A stretch of DNA of 64,000 nt from the NCBI RefSeq assembly GCF_016901995.1, contig NZ_JACJLE010000015.1:1-64000 (forward strand), in the 5' to 3' direction. A model generated the notes under the pieces. That model saw only the letters and a list, made by a program, of their open reading frames with translations, ran no database searches and had not been told where the DNA came from. Of this stretch, positions 35,041-45,508 are shown piece by piece; within the stretch, counting starts at the first letter, position 1, and each line of letters opens with the position of its first letter. The translations under genes were made by a program, and so were the position numbers. Source of the DNA: Bacteroides caecigallinarum. Its GTDB lineage: Bacteria; Bacteroidota; Bacteroidia; Bacteroidales; Bacteroidaceae.

Positions 35041-36048
35041 ATGAAAATACTCTACAAAGCTATATTACTATGCACTCCTATCGTATTAACATCATGCGGT
35101 GGTGGCGACATGTTTACATTAAATATTGAATTAAATAATAAAGAAGAAAAAAACATATACGCCATATATGATGATCCTATAGCTAAAATAGATACCATAA
35201 AATTAAATGAAGGAAAATTCGAATATACATTCTTACCAGATACGATAACATTAATGAGACTTGTAAATGACTCAGGTCTCTATGTTCCTGTTTTTGCCGA
35301 TAAAGGATGGAAAGTAAACTTTAAAGGTAGCTTCTCAAAGCCTCAGATTACTGGTAACGGTCCGAACGACGAGCTTCAGAATTTCAGAAATCTTATCAAT
35401 AAAGACACAACAGACATAAGCTCCAAAGCTCAAGATTTCATTCTATCAAACAGAGAATCATATGCATCAGCATATATATTCAACCAATATTTCATACAAA
35501 GTCCTAATCCTGACCTGCAAAAGCTTAACGAAATCATAACGCAGATGGATGGACATATAAAAGACTGCAGAATTGTAGATATAACACAAAAGATATTATC
35601 CGATAATAAGGAAGAGAAATCAGAATATCTGAATTACTTTTCCTGCAAAGACAGGAGCGGCAAATATGTATCATGGAGCAGCAAAGAAGAGCTTTACACA
35701 CTAGTAAATGTATGGGCTTCATGGGACGAACAAAGCAAATCTATAAGAGATTCACTATACATAAAAATAAAATCACTGCCTAAAGAAGAATTCAGAGTAT
35801 TGAATATATCAATCGACTTTGATAAATCAGAATGGGAAAAACATTGTAAGAAGGAAAATGAACAATGGATTGAAACATGCGACTTTGAAGGATGGCAAAA
35901 TGTTATAGTGAAACAAATGAACATATCCAAACTGCCATACAATATACTGGTTACAAAGAACAGAAAGATCATCACTTCATGCATATATGGTGATGAACTT
36001 GTTCAAAAAGTTAAGGATCTGATACAGGAAAACAAGAAAAAGAAATAA
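35041..36048 (+). CDS. Thioredoxin-like lipoprotein without active-site cysteines
   Basis: A 335-residue lipoprotein (lipobox LTSC, Cys19). Residues 25-115 look like the DUF4369 domain found in front of TlpA-type thioredoxins in Bacteroides. The C-terminal thioredoxin-like domain keeps the strand and tryptophans of the active site (LVNVWASWDEQSKSIRDSL), but the CxxC is DEQS (Asp229 to Ser232). It keeps the later cis-Pro region KLPYNILV. Redox activity is therefore lost, and a binding or structural role is likely. It has its own promoter region and is six bases from yifB. Confidence 0.85.
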   Translation: MKILYKAILLCTPIVLTSCGGGDMFTLNIELNNKEEKNIYAIYDDPIAKIDTIKLNEGKFEYTFLPDTITLMRLVNDSGLYVPVFADKGWKVNFKGSFSKPQITGNGPNDELQNFRNLINKDTTDISSKAQDFILSNRESYASAYIFNQYFIQSPNPDLQKLNEIITQMDGHIKDCRIVDITQKILSDNKEEKSEYLNYFSCKDRSGKYVSWSSKEELYTLVNVWASWDEQSKSIRDSLYIKIKSLPKEEFRVLNISIDFDKSEWEKHCKKENEQWIETCDFEGWQNVIVKQMNISKLPYNILVTKNRKIITSCIYGDELVQKVKDLIQENKKKK

Positions 36049-36054
36049 TCAATT

Positions 36055-37593
36055 ATGCTTGTAAAGCTATACGGAGCCGCAGTTCAAGGCATTGACGCAA
36101 CTATAGTAACAATAGAGGTCAACAGTTCAAGGGGAATAAAATTCTTTCTTGTAGGACTTCCTGACTCTGCCGTAAAAGAGAGTCACGAAAGAATCATGTC
36201 GGCATTGAATGTAAACGGATATAAGATTCCCGGATGCCAGATAGTTGTCAATATGGCACCGGCAGACATCCGAAAAGAAGGTTCATCATACGACCTTCCA
36301 TTGGCCATTGGAATAATGGCTGCAACAGGTATCGTATCGTCTGAAAAGCTTGGACAGTATCTAATTATAGGAGAACTCAGTCTGGACGGAAGCCTTCAAC
36401 CTATAAAAGGAGCCTTGCCTGTAGCTATAGCGGCAAGAGCTCAAGGATTCAAAGGCTTTATACTACCAAAACAGAATGCACGCGAAGCCGCCGTAGTGAA
36501 CAATCTGGATGTTTACGGCGTAGATAATATAAAAGAAGTAGTTGACTTTTTCAACGGTACACATAATTTAGAACCAACAATAGTACATACGAGAGAAGAA
36601 TTTTACCAAAACCAAAGTGATTTTCCATTCGATTTTGCTGATGTCAAAGGACAGGAAAACGTAAAACGTGCTCTGGAAGTAGCAGCCGCTGGAGGACACA
36701 ACATCATAATGATAGGTGCTCCAGGTAGCGGAAAGTCAATGATGGCAAAAAGGTTGCCAAGCATATTACCGCCACTTACTTTATCAGAAAGTCTTGAAAC
36801 CACTAAAATACATTCCGTTGCAGGTAAATTAGGCAAAGACATATCACTGATAGCAACAAGGCCTTTCAGAAGTCCTCATCACACCATATCACAGGTGGCA
36901 ATGGTAGGTGGGGGTACTAACCCTCATCCGGGAGAAATCAGCCTTGCACACAACGGAGTTCTTTTCTTAGACGAACTCCCTGAATTCAACAGAAGCGTAT
37001 TGGAGGTTCTAAGACAACCGTTGGAAGACAGACATATCACAATATCAAGAGCCAAATATGTATTGGACTATCCTGCCAGTTTTATGCTTGTTGCCTCAAT
37101 GAATCCATGCCCGTGCGGCTACTATAATCATCCTACGCGCAACTGTGTATGTTCACCAGGGCAGGTACAGAGATATCTTAACAAAATATCCGGTCCTCTT
37201 CTTGACAGAATAGACATACAGGTAGAAATAGTTCCTGTCCCATTCGAAAAGATTTCCGAACGTGAAAAAGGTGAAAGTAGTGCAGCTATAAGGGAAAGAG
37301 TAATTAAGGCGCGTAAAATCCAGGAAAAAAGGTTTGAAAAGGAAAAGGGCATACACTGTAATGCGCAGATGACCTCATCACTCCTGCATATACATGCACA
37401 ACCCGATGCCCAAGGTCTTAACCTGCTGAAAAATGCAATGACAAGATTGAATTTGTCAGCACGTGCCTACGACCGTATTCTTAAGGTATCAAGAACAATT
37501 GCAGACCTTGAAGGCAGTCAGGAAATACTGTCATCACATATAGCAGAAGCTATAAGCTACAGAAATCTTGACAGAGAAAACTGGGCCGGATAA
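36055..37593 (+). CDS. YifB/ComM family AAA+ ATPase (Mg chelatase-like)
   Basis: A 512-residue protein with an N-terminal ChlI/Lon-like domain (about 20-140), an AAA+ core with Walker A GAPGSGKSMMAKRLP and Walker B VLFLDELPEF, a Cys-rich insert MNPCPCGYYNHPTRNC, and a C-terminal Mg-chelatase domain (about 400-495). ComM of this family is a hexameric branch-migration helicase for DNA integrated during transformation. It lies directly after the thioredoxin-like gene. The link to comF at 5.9 kb is suggestive only. Confidence 0.93.
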   Translation: MLVKLYGAAVQGIDATIVTIEVNSSRGIKFFLVGLPDSAVKESHERIMSALNVNGYKIPGCQIVVNMAPADIRKEGSSYDLPLAIGIMAATGIVSSEKLGQYLIIGELSLDGSLQPIKGALPVAIAARAQGFKGFILPKQNAREAAVVNNLDVYGVDNIKEVVDFFNGTHNLEPTIVHTREEFYQNQSDFPFDFADVKGQENVKRALEVAAAGGHNIIMIGAPGSGKSMMAKRLPSILPPLTLSESLETTKIHSVAGKLGKDISLIATRPFRSPHHTISQVAMVGGGTNPHPGEISLAHNGVLFLDELPEFNRSVLEVLRQPLEDRHITISRAKYVLDYPASFMLVASMNPCPCGYYNHPTRNCVCSPGQVQRYLNKISGPLLDRIDIQVEIVPVPFEKISEREKGESSAAIRERVIKARKIQEKRFEKEKGIHCNAQMTSSLLHIHAQPDAQGLNLLKNAMTRLNLSARAYDRILKVSRTIADLEGSQEILSSHIAEAISYRNLDRENWAG

Positions 37594-37612
37594 GACCTAA
37601 TCCGGAGCTTTT
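37586..37612 (+). terminator. Terminator between yifB and the CDF gene
   Basis: CCGGAT (37586-37591) pairs with ATCCGG (37600-37605), followed by AGCTTTTATT. An alternative stem CCTAAT/ATTAGG (37596-37618) serves the minus strand. It includes the yifB stop codon. Confidence 0.6.
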
Positions 37613-37613
37613 A

Positions 37614-38609
37614 TTAGGCTTTCATCTCATCTTCATTGAGAATAAAACTAGACAATGTTATTTTCTCCGGCTTAACCATAGGAGCTTTTCTGTATTTACA
37701 TGATTCAAATATACATGTACTGCATTTAGGCTTCTCAAAAATATCACACGGATCAAGATGTAATGTCAGCTGTACCTTCTCATTATATCTGTCCGTCAGT
37801 ACACTCTTTAGTTTCTCACCAGACTTGTGTCCCTCCGATACAGTATAATACCATGGAACAGTAAGGTCACAATCTATATATATACAGTTTCCGGATTTTA
37901 TAACCTTGGTATTATGTATATCTACCCACTCGGGTTGCCTGTTGTCATTAAGCAGTTCTGCCAACTCTTCCAACAGTTTGTCATCTGCAGTATCAAGCAA
38001 TCCTGCAATAGTATTTTTCAATATAGAAACTCCGGTTATTATAATAATCGATCCGAAGATAAGAGCCAACACACTATCTATCCATGCAAGACCTGTAAAA
38101 TACAATACTAACAGTCCGGCTACAAGTCCGATAGTAGAATAAGTATCCGACTGCAAATGCTTTCCTCCAGCCACCAGTGCCATAGAACCGTATTTTTTAC
38201 CAGTCTTGATACTATAATATCCCATAAGATAATTCAATACACCAGACACTGCAACAATTACTATACCTATGTCCAGTTTCTCTACTTCTGCAGGAACAAC
38301 AAGTCTCTTAATAGCCTCGTATATAATCATGGCTCCAGCCACACTAATCAGGATTCCTTCTACCGATGCTGATATAAGCTCTATTTTTCCGTGTCCGAAA
38401 GGATGTTCCTTATCACCCGGCTTGGCTCCCCATCTGAGACAATACAGACTTATAAGCCCAGCCACGACATTTACTATACTCTCCATGGCATCAGTCAATA
38501 CTCCCACAGAGTTAGTAACAAAATAAGCAATGAATTTACCTATAAGTATAAGTCCAGAAATAAGGACTATACGTTTCTGGACCTTGAGTTTTATCTGTTC
38601 TTCATTCAT
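37614..38609 (-). CDS. Cation diffusion facilitator family transporter
   Basis: A 331-residue inner-membrane protein with six membrane helices in the first 210 residues and a cytoplasmic metal-binding domain at the end. CDF features are the HPFGHGKIELISA motif in the second/third helix region and LAWIDSVLALIFG for the fifth helix with an Asp. The C-terminal tail has a Cys cluster (CDIFEKPKCSTCIFESC), which may bind a metal. It probably exports zinc, iron or manganese. The specificity cannot be read. Confidence 0.9.
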   Translation of the reverse strand: MNEEQIKLKVQKRIVLISGLILIGKFIAYFVTNSVGVLTDAMESIVNVVAGLISLYCLRWGAKPGDKEHPFGHGKIELISASVEGILISVAGAMIIYEAIKRLVVPAEVEKLDIGIVIVAVSGVLNYLMGYYSIKTGKKYGSMALVAGGKHLQSDTYSTIGLVAGLLVLYFTGLAWIDSVLALIFGSIIIITGVSILKNTIAGLLDTADDKLLEELAELLNDNRQPEWVDIHNTKVIKSGNCIYIDCDLTVPWYYTVSEGHKSGEKLKSVLTDRYNEKVQLTLHLDPCDIFEKPKCSTCIFESCKYRKAPMVKPEKITLSSFILNEDEMKA

Positions 38610-38839
38610 ATATCAAATGTATTAATTGGTCCGCAAAGTTATAAATATTAGATATAATTAGAATAATAAATCCATCAGCTTTTTCATATAGTGTTTTAAT
38701 GATTTAAAAACCATACTAAAAACTCTATTTATACTACAAAATAAAACGTACTGTCATACCAAACAGAATGCTATGTCATTCGAAAGCGAACGTCTTTTCT
38801 TTTTTTCAAAACGTATAAAACCATCTTTAAGCTATTCAA

Positions 38840-38870
38840 TTGCACAGCTGATAAATAATGTATATCTTTG
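38840..38870 (+). promoter_or_regulatory. Promoter of metG
   Basis: TTG at 38840-38842 is followed after 20 bp by TATCTTTG at 38863-38870. This gives a leader of about 37 nt. The rest of the 305-bp gap from the CDF gene holds no gene that I can see. Confidence 0.75.
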
Positions 38871-38914
38871 CACTCATCTTAAACCAGTTACAACAAAATA
38901 TAACTATATAGCAA

Positions 38915-40957
38915 ATGGAAAAGAAATTCAAAAGAACAACCGTAACATCGGCACTTCCATACGCCAACGGTCCTGTACACATAGGACACCTGGCCGGAGT
39001 TTATGTTCCTGCCGATATTTACGTCCGCTATCTTCGCCTCAAGAAAGAAGATGTAATCTTCATCGGAGGATCAGACGAACATGGTGTGCCTATCACTATC
39101 CGCGCAAAGAAAGAAGGCGTTACTCCACAAGATGTAGTAGATCGTTATCATACACTTATACGCGACTCATTCAAGGAATTCGGTATTTCATTTGATGTTT
39201 ACGGACGTACTTCATCAGAAATACATCATCAGACAGCTTCAGATTTCTTCCGCAAGCTTTACGATAAAGGCGAGTTCATAGAAAAGACTTCTGAACAGTA
39301 CTACGACGAGGAGGCAAAAACATTCCTTGCCGACAGATATATCACCGGCGAATGTCCTCGCTGTCATGCAGAAGGTGCATACGGCGACCAGTGTGAAAAG
39401 TGTGGTAGTACACTCTCTCCTACTGAGCTTATCAATCCTAAGAGTGCCATCAGCGGTAGCCAGCCTGTAATGAAGGAAACAAAACACTGGTATCTGCCAC
39501 TCGACAAACACGAAGGATGGTTGCGCAAATGGATTCTTGAAGACCATAAGGAATGGCGTCCTAACGTATATGGTCAGTGCAAGAGCTGGCTTGATATGGG
39601 ACTTCAGCCACGCGCCGTAAGCCGTGACCTTGACTGGGGTATTCCTGTTCCTGTAGAAGGAGCAGAAGGAAAAGTGCTTTACGTATGGTTCGACGCTCCT
39701 ATCGGATATATCTCAAACACTAAGGAACTGCTTCCTGATTCATGGGAAAAATGGTGGAAAGATCCGGAAACACGTCTTGTACACTTCATCGGTAAGGACA
39801 ACATCGTGTTCCACTGTATCGTTTTCCCTGCCATGCTGAAGGCTGAAGGCAGTTATATCCTGCCGGACAATGTTCCTTCAAACGAGTTCCTGAACCTTGA
39901 AGGCGACAAGATTTCAACTTCACGCAACTGGGCTGTATGGTTGCACGAATACTTGAAAGACTTCCCTGGCAAGCAGGACGTTCTGCGTTATGTCCTCACA
40001 GCTAACGCTCCTGAGACTAAGGATAATGACTTCACCTGGAAAGATTTCCAGGCACGCAATAACAACGAACTTGTTGCCGTGTATGGTAACTTCGTAAACC
40101 GCGCACTCGTTCTTACAGGCAAATATTTCGACGGTAAAGTTCCTGCTGCAGGCGAACTGACAGACTACGACCGTGAAACTCTGAAAGAATTTGCAGACGT
40201 TAAGGCTGAAGTGGAAAAACTTCTTGACGTGTTCAAGTTCCGCGATGCACAGAAGGAAGCAATGAACCTGGCACGTATCGGTAACAAGTATCTTGCAGAT
40301 ACAGAACCTTGGAAACTTGCCAAGACAGATATGGACCGTGTGGCTACTATCCTGAACATAGCTCTTCAGCTTGTTGCCAACCTTGCAATAGCATTCGAAC
40401 CGTTCCTGCCATTCAGCTCTGCAAAACTACGCACAATGCTTAATATGGATTCATTCGAATGGGATAACCTGGGACGTACAGACCTTCTTGCTACAGGTCA
40501 CCAGCTTGGTAAAGCAGAACTTCTGTTCGAAAAGATTGAGGACAGCGCCATCGAAGCACAGGTACAGAAACTTCTTGACACAAAGAAAGCCAACGAAGCT
40601 GCAGCTTACAAGGCTACCCCTATCAAGCCGACAATAGCATTCGAAGATTTCGAAAAGCTTGATATCCGTGTGGGTACAGTTCTGGAATGCGAAGTAGTGC
40701 CTAAGATGAAGAAACTGCTGAAATTCAAGATTGCCGACGGACTTGAAAACCGTACTATCGTAAGCGGTATAGCACAGCACTACAAACCGGAAGATCTGGT
40801 AGGAAAACAGGTATTGTTCATAGCCAACCTTGCTCCACGTCAGTTCAAGAACGGTCTGGTGAGCGAAGGTATGATTCTGAGTGCAGAAAACTTCGACGGC
40901 TCTTTGGCTGTTACTTCACTGCTTAAAGAAGTAAAACCGGGAAGCCAAGTTTGCTAA
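38915..40957 (+). CDS. metG: Methionine-tRNA ligase
   Basis: A 680-residue class I aminoacyl-tRNA synthetase. It has the HIGH-type [10 protein letters not shown] near residue 20, the zinc knuckle [18 protein letters not shown] (about 145-162), and the KMSKS-type loop [10 protein letters not shown]-terminal tRNA-binding domain of the EMAP/Trbp111 type ([16 protein letters not shown] onward, about residues 575-680) gives dimerisation and extra tRNA contact. It is followed by a strong terminator. Confidence 0.97.
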   Translation: MEKKFKRTTVTSALPYANGPVHIGHLAGVYVPADIYVRYLRLKKEDVIFIGGSDEHGVPITIRAKKEGVTPQDVVDRYHTLIRDSFKEFGISFDVYGRTSSEIHHQTASDFFRKLYDKGEFIEKTSEQYYDEEAKTFLADRYITGECPRCHAEGAYGDQCEKCGSTLSPTELINPKSAISGSQPVMKETKHWYLPLDKHEGWLRKWILEDHKEWRPNVYGQCKSWLDMGLQPRAVSRDLDWGIPVPVEGAEGKVLYVWFDAPIGYISNTKELLPDSWEKWWKDPETRLVHFIGKDNIVFHCIVFPAMLKAEGSYILPDNVPSNEFLNLEGDKISTSRNWAVWLHEYLKDFPGKQDVLRYVLTANAPETKDNDFTWKDFQARNNNELVAVYGNFVNRALVLTGKYFDGKVPAAGELTDYDRETLKEFADVKAEVEKLLDVFKFRDAQKEAMNLARIGNKYLADTEPWKLAKTDMDRVATILNIALQLVANLAIAFEPFLPFSSAKLRTMLNMDSFEWDNLGRTDLLATGHQLGKAELLFEKIEDSAIEAQVQKLLDTKKANEAAAYKATPIKPTIAFEDFEKLDIRVGTVLECEVVPKMKKLLKFKIADGLENRTIVSGIAQHYKPEDLVGKQVLFIANLAPRQFKNGLVSEGMILSAENFDGSLAVTSLLKEVKPGSQVC

Positions 40958-40988
40958 CAGATTAATCAACACAAATCAACAATAAAAG

Positions 40989-41015
40989 GGCGGGATATGG
41001 ATGTCCCGCCTTTTT
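40989..41015 (+). terminator. Terminator after metG
   Basis: GGCGGGA (40989-40995) pairs with TCCCGCC (41004-41010), followed by five T. Only 16 bp lie between it and the GTG of the flippase gene. Confidence 0.9.
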
Positions 41016-41031
41016 CATAAAAGACAGAAAC

Positions 41032-42477
41032 GTGTCAAACAATTCTCTAAAGGAAAAAACAGCGAAAGGACTTCTATGGGGTGGGCTCAGCAACAGTATG
41101 CAACAACTGCTCAACCTCTTTTTCGGGATATTCTTATCACGAATACTGTCTCGTACAGATTATGGAATGATTGGGATGTTAAGCATTTTCTCACTCATTG
41201 CATCATCCATACAAGAGAGCGGATTTACTGCAGCACTGACAAACAAAAAAGATATACAGCATAAAGATTATAATGCCGTATTTTGGTTCAGTTCTTTAAT
41301 GGGACTGTTCCTTTATCTTGTACTGTCAATGTGCGCCCCACTTATTTCGCGTTTTTACGATACGCCCGAACTGGAATCATTGTCAAGATATTCATTCCTC
41401 TGTATATTCATATCCAGTCTTGGCACGGCACAAAGCGCATACATGTATCGTAATCTGATGATCAGACAACGCACCATAGCATTGAACATAAGTCTGGCAA
41501 TATCAGGCATTACCGGTGTGATAATGGCACTTAACGGATATGCATATTGGGGTATAGCCACACAGAATTTGGTTTACGTGTCATCTGTAACATGTTTCTA
41601 CTGGTATTTTTCTCCATGGCGCCCAAGCCTTAAGATAGATTTCAGTCCGTTGAAAAATATGATTTCATTCAGCGGACGTCTGCTTCTTACAAATATATTT
41701 GGTCATATAAACTATAATATACTGTCTGTTATTCTTGGTAAATTCTATTCTGGTCAGGAAGTCGGCGATTTCAACCAGGCTAACAAATGGAACTATATGG
41801 GCTACTCTGTAATTACAGGAACTATATATGGTGTAGCGCAGCCGGTACTATCAAGGGTTGACGACGAGAAGGAAAGACAAAAAAGGATTTTCAGGAAAAT
41901 GCTGCGTTTCACATCTCTCGTCACATTTCCTGTCATGTTCGGACTGTCCATCACAGCAAATGAGCTTATAACAATAGCCATCACTTCCAAATGGTCAGAA
42001 AGTGCATATATCCTACATATATTATGTATAGGTAGCGCATTCACAAGCATATCCTATCTTTACTCCAATCTGATAATCAGTAAAGGCAAATCAAGGATTT
42101 TCATGTGGAATACCATATTCCAGGGAATTACACAGACCATAATAATGGTAATCAGCCATCCATACGGAATACCTGTAATGATAAAACTTTATGTCTGCAT
42201 AAACATTGCATGGCTTGCCGTATGGCAGTATTTCGTATGGAAAGAAATCAGACTGAGCATTATGGAAGCATTGCGCGATATTATGCCATACCTGTCAATA
42301 GCGGCAATAACAATGTTTGTTACTACATATATAGTTGAAAACAGTATCTCAAACATTTATCTGGCATTAATATCAAAAATCATCATAGCGTGTATATTAT
42401 ACCTATCGTCGGTATGGTTATGCGGCTCTGTCACTCTGAAAGAAAGTTTTGAATATCTAATAAAAAAGAAAAGATGA
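41032..42477 (+). CDS. Oligosaccharide flippase, Wzx/MATE-like
   Basis: A 481-residue inner-membrane protein with about 12-14 helices. The start KGLLWGGLSNSMQQLLNLFFGIFLSRIL is typical of lipopolysaccharide and capsule flippases, which move lipid-linked sugar units across the inner membrane. The start codon is GTG at 41032. No ATG is available nearby in frame, and the metG terminator lies just upstream. The end overlaps the next gene by ATGA. It is the first gene of the glycan locus. Confidence 0.9.
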   Translation: MSNNSLKEKTAKGLLWGGLSNSMQQLLNLFFGIFLSRILSRTDYGMIGMLSIFSLIASSIQESGFTAALTNKKDIQHKDYNAVFWFSSLMGLFLYLVLSMCAPLISRFYDTPELESLSRYSFLCIFISSLGTAQSAYMYRNLMIRQRTIALNISLAISGITGVIMALNGYAYWGIATQNLVYVSSVTCFYWYFSPWRPSLKIDFSPLKNMISFSGRLLLTNIFGHINYNILSVILGKFYSGQEVGDFNQANKWNYMGYSVITGTIYGVAQPVLSRVDDEKERQKRIFRKMLRFTSLVTFPVMFGLSITANELITIAITSKWSESAYILHILCIGSAFTSISYLYSNLIISKGKSRIFMWNTIFQGITQTIIMVISHPYGIPVMIKLYVCINIAWLAVWQYFVWKEIRLSIMEALRDIMPYLSIAAITMFVTTYIVENSISNIYLALISKIIIACILYLSSVWLCGSVTLKESFEYLIKKKR

Positions 42478-43418
42478 AAACTGTTTCTGTAGTAATGTGT
42501 ACATATAATGGAGAGAAATACCTGCGCGAGCAGCTTGATTCTCTTGCCGGACAGACATATCCTATAATGGAACTGATTATCCAGGATGACGGTTCGGATG
42601 ATGAAACAATAGAAATCATAAACGGATATAAAGAACGTCATCCGGAGTTGAATATCAGGTTATACAGGAATTCCATAAATCTGGGGTTTAACAGAAACTT
42701 TTTCAGCGCAATACTGAAAGCAAAAGGAGACTACATAGCATGTTGCGACCAGGACGACATATGGGAAGTCTGCAAGCTGGAAATGATGATAAAGAATATA
42801 GGAGACGCATCACTTATATTCCACAACTCCGTTCTTTTCAATTCTAACTCAGTTATAGGAAAACTTCACAACAGACCGTTGTGCGAATTTCCATCAAGCA
42901 TAAACGCCCTGATGATTCCCCGTAGTTACGGACACCAGATTATGTTCAGAAAAGATATACAGGAATTACTCATACCGTTCGCAACACTAAACCTTTCGTA
43001 TGACTATTTCATATACAGTCTGAGCGGGGTTACTGGAAAAATCAGATACATTGATACACCGCTCGTCAGGTGGAGAAGACACGAGAGTGCATCAACATAT
43101 TCAGAAAAGAAAGGCGAAGGAAAAATCCATGGATACATAAATGCTGCAAAAGCATTATTCAGAACGTCGAACATGAATACTACGCGAAGCTACTTCAAGT
43201 TATACAGTTCAATTCCTGTGGCAGACAAAACAGCAAGAAAATTGGCTGATAAAATGAGCAGAATAAACATTGTAAATTTTATCGGTATATGCTACCTTTG
43301 CTATAAACATAGATACGAACTCATAACAGAGTGTAGCGGAATAAAACAAAGTTTAAGGGCTTTCTTTGTTCCATTGTTTTTTGTACGGGATTACGGACAA
43401 TATATTTTAAGGAAATAG
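42474..43418 (+). CDS. Glycosyltransferase family 2, rhamnosyltransferase-like
   Basis: A 314-residue GT-A enzyme. It has the N-terminal SVVMCTYNGEKYLREQL start, the nucleotide-binding IIQDDGSDDET, and the DxD-type CDQDDIW near residue 90. The C-terminal third contains a long helical region and VRWRRHESAST, common in rhamnosyl- or galactofuranosyl-like GT2 proteins. Donor and acceptor are unknown. The ATGA overlap with the flippase shows coupling. Confidence 0.9.
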   Translation: MKTVSVVMCTYNGEKYLREQLDSLAGQTYPIMELIIQDDGSDDETIEIINGYKERHPELNIRLYRNSINLGFNRNFFSAILKAKGDYIACCDQDDIWEVCKLEMMIKNIGDASLIFHNSVLFNSNSVIGKLHNRPLCEFPSSINALMIPRSYGHQIMFRKDIQELLIPFATLNLSYDYFIYSLSGVTGKIRYIDTPLVRWRRHESASTYSEKKGEGKIHGYINAAKALFRTSNMNTTRSYFKLYSSIPVADKTARKLADKMSRINIVNFIGICYLCYKHRYELITECSGIKQSLRAFFVPLFFVRDYGQYILRK

Positions 43419-43421
43419 GAA

Positions 43422-44387
43422 ATGAAAACAATACCGGTATTTTTCACTTTCGACAAGAACTATGTTCTGGCAGCAAAAGTGGCTATCCACTCCATGCTGG
43501 TTCATGCATCAAAAGATTATAAGTATGAATTATATATTCTGCATACTTCTCTTGATGACAACGACTATAGAAACATCCGATCCGTAACAGAAGATTTCAA
43601 CGCCGGAATTCATTTCATCAATGTTTCTGAATACGAAAAGAAGATAGAAGGACTGCATGGCAAGGCACACTATTCAAAAGAAATATTCTACAAACTGATT
43701 GCCGCCGACATTTTTCCGGAATATGACAGAATTTTATGTACTGATGTAGATGTTATATTCACAGGAGACATATCAGAAGCCTTTTTCATGTTCCCCAATG
43801 AAGATTTCATCTATGCAGGAGTTGGGCCTACAAACAATTCGGGACGTATGCCTAAATATATGGATAAATTTTCAAAAGACGAACTGGCAATATTGGAACA
43901 TGAGATTGGAGCAGGTTTTCTTCTGCTAAATCTAGAGGCGATACGTCGCCATGACAAGCAGAAAGAGATGACAGACTTCTACATCAACAACTACGAAAGA
44001 CTTTTACTGCCCGAACAGGATTGTATGATCCTTACATGCTGGCCTTTAGTGAGATACATACCAACCAAGTTTGTTGTTATAAACTCATTTTATAAAATAG
44101 ACATAGACAAATTTCATTTCTATGAAGGGACTCCGGATTTCGACTGCCCGCACAGAGAAGCTGCCGAACATTTCAAATCAGCATTGGACAACCCAGTACA
44201 AATACATTACGCCGGCCCCGACAAACCATGGAACAGTATAATGGTGACAAAACAAATGGAATGGTTAAAAGCAATGATCAAGGCCGGATGTTTATGGGAA
44301 TATATCTATAGCCAGCCTAAATTCTTTGCGCAAAAAATAAAAAAATACAGTTTAAGAAGATTTATCCGTAAACACTTCAATATTTAA
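43422..44387 (+). CDS. Glycosyltransferase family 8
   Basis: A 321-residue retaining GT-A enzyme like LPS galactosyl- and glucosyltransferases. It has IPVFFTFDKNYVLAAKVAIHSML at the start, the DxD motif Asp108-Val-Asp110 in LCTDVDVIF, a GAGFLLLNLEAIR strand, and the metal-binding HYAGPDKPW near the C-terminus. The Lys-rich end (KIKKYSLRRFIRKHF) suggests contact with the membrane face. Confidence 0.92.
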   Translation: MKTIPVFFTFDKNYVLAAKVAIHSMLVHASKDYKYELYILHTSLDDNDYRNIRSVTEDFNAGIHFINVSEYEKKIEGLHGKAHYSKEIFYKLIAADIFPEYDRILCTDVDVIFTGDISEAFFMFPNEDFIYAGVGPTNNSGRMPKYMDKFSKDELAILEHEIGAGFLLLNLEAIRRHDKQKEMTDFYINNYERLLLPEQDCMILTCWPLVRYIPTKFVVINSFYKIDIDKFHFYEGTPDFDCPHREAAEHFKSALDNPVQIHYAGPDKPWNSIMVTKQMEWLKAMIKAGCLWEYIYSQPKFFAQKIKKYSLRRFIRKHFNI

Positions 44388-44397
44388 CAAGCGGAAC

Positions 44398-45498
44398 ATG
44401 AGCAACAGACAAAATAAAGTACGAGTTATAGCATTTTATCTTCCACAGTTTCATCCTACACCGGAAAACGACAAATGGTGGGGTAAAGGTTTTACAGAAT
44501 GGACAAATGTAGGCAAAGCCAAACCTTTGTTCAAGGGACACTATCAGCCTAAAGTTCCGGCGGACCTAGGATATTATGACCTTAGAGTACCGGAGACAAG
44601 AAAAGCTCAGGCTGATATGGCCAAGGAATATGGTATAGAAGGTTTCTGCTATTGGCATTATTGGTTCGGCAACGGAAGACGTCTTCTTGAAAGGCCTTTC
44701 AACGAAGTATTGAACAGTGGTGAGCCGGATTTCCCTTTCTGTCTGGCATGGGCAAATCACAGTTGGGAAGACAAGCAGTTCAGTAAGGACGGAGGCCATA
44801 AGATGCTCATGGAACAGCTTTATCCTGGAGACGAAGACTATATAGCACACTTCAATGCTGTTCTTCCTGCATTTAAGGATCATAGATACATCCGTGTGAA
44901 CGGTAATCCTGTTTTCGTAATATATTCACCTATGAATGTACCTGATGCGGCTCATTTCATCAGTTTATGGCAGGAATTGGCAAAACCACATGGTTTTCAG
45001 ATACATTTTGTGGCACATACCTCAAAACCCGAAGAAATGGAACAGTATAAGAAATGGGGATTTAAAGCTACAATAATGGTCAGACTGTTCGATGTTTTCA
45101 AGCACGACTTTTCCCTATTGGAACGCATAAACGCCAAATTCCAGCGTATTGCTTTCAAACAGGGACGAAGAATAGACTATTCAAAAGCCGCAAAATATTT
45201 CTGCGGACCTGAAGACAAGAATACAGACTGTTATCCTACTCTAATACCAAACTGGGATCACTCGCCCCGTTCGGGAAGAGCAGGACACATACTGATAAAC
45301 TCAACTCCGGATAAATTTGAGAAGCATGCGGAGCAGACGTTTAATAATGTGAAGGACAAGCCTGAAGAAGAAAGAATCGTTTTCCTGAAATCATGGAACG
45401 AATGGGCTGAAGGTAATTATATGGAACCCGATTTAAAATTCGGAAGAGGATACCTTGAGGCTCTGAAAAAAGCAATGAACAAAGTCTTTGGAGAATAA
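44398..45498 (+). CDS. WbsX-like protein (GH99-like domain)
   Basis: A 366-residue protein of the WbsX family, common in O-antigen and capsule loci. It has the conserved opening VIAFYLPQFHPTPENDKWWGKGFTEWTNV, GFCYWHYWFGNGRRLLERP, and the ending SWNEWAEGNYMEPD. Its fold is like GH99 glycosidases, but it is counted among glycosyltransferase-type genes. The activity is not settled. Length is typical. Confidence 0.9.
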   Translation: MSNRQNKVRVIAFYLPQFHPTPENDKWWGKGFTEWTNVGKAKPLFKGHYQPKVPADLGYYDLRVPETRKAQADMAKEYGIEGFCYWHYWFGNGRRLLERPFNEVLNSGEPDFPFCLAWANHSWEDKQFSKDGGHKMLMEQLYPGDEDYIAHFNAVLPAFKDHRYIRVNGNPVFVIYSPMNVPDAAHFISLWQELAKPHGFQIHFVAHTSKPEEMEQYKKWGFKATIMVRLFDVFKHDFSLLERINAKFQRIAFKQGRRIDYSKAAKYFCGPEDKNTDCYPTLIPNWDHSPRSGRAGHILINSTPDKFEKHAEQTFNNVKDKPEEERIVFLKSWNEWAEGNYMEPDLKFGRGYLEALKKAMNKVFGE

Positions 45499-45508
45499 AC
45501 ATTCAATT

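Noticed and set aside
38610-38914. Riboswitch upstream of metG
   Set aside because: The leader from the predicted start is only about 37 nt, and I find no T-box or SAM-type pattern. The gap is simply AT-rich.
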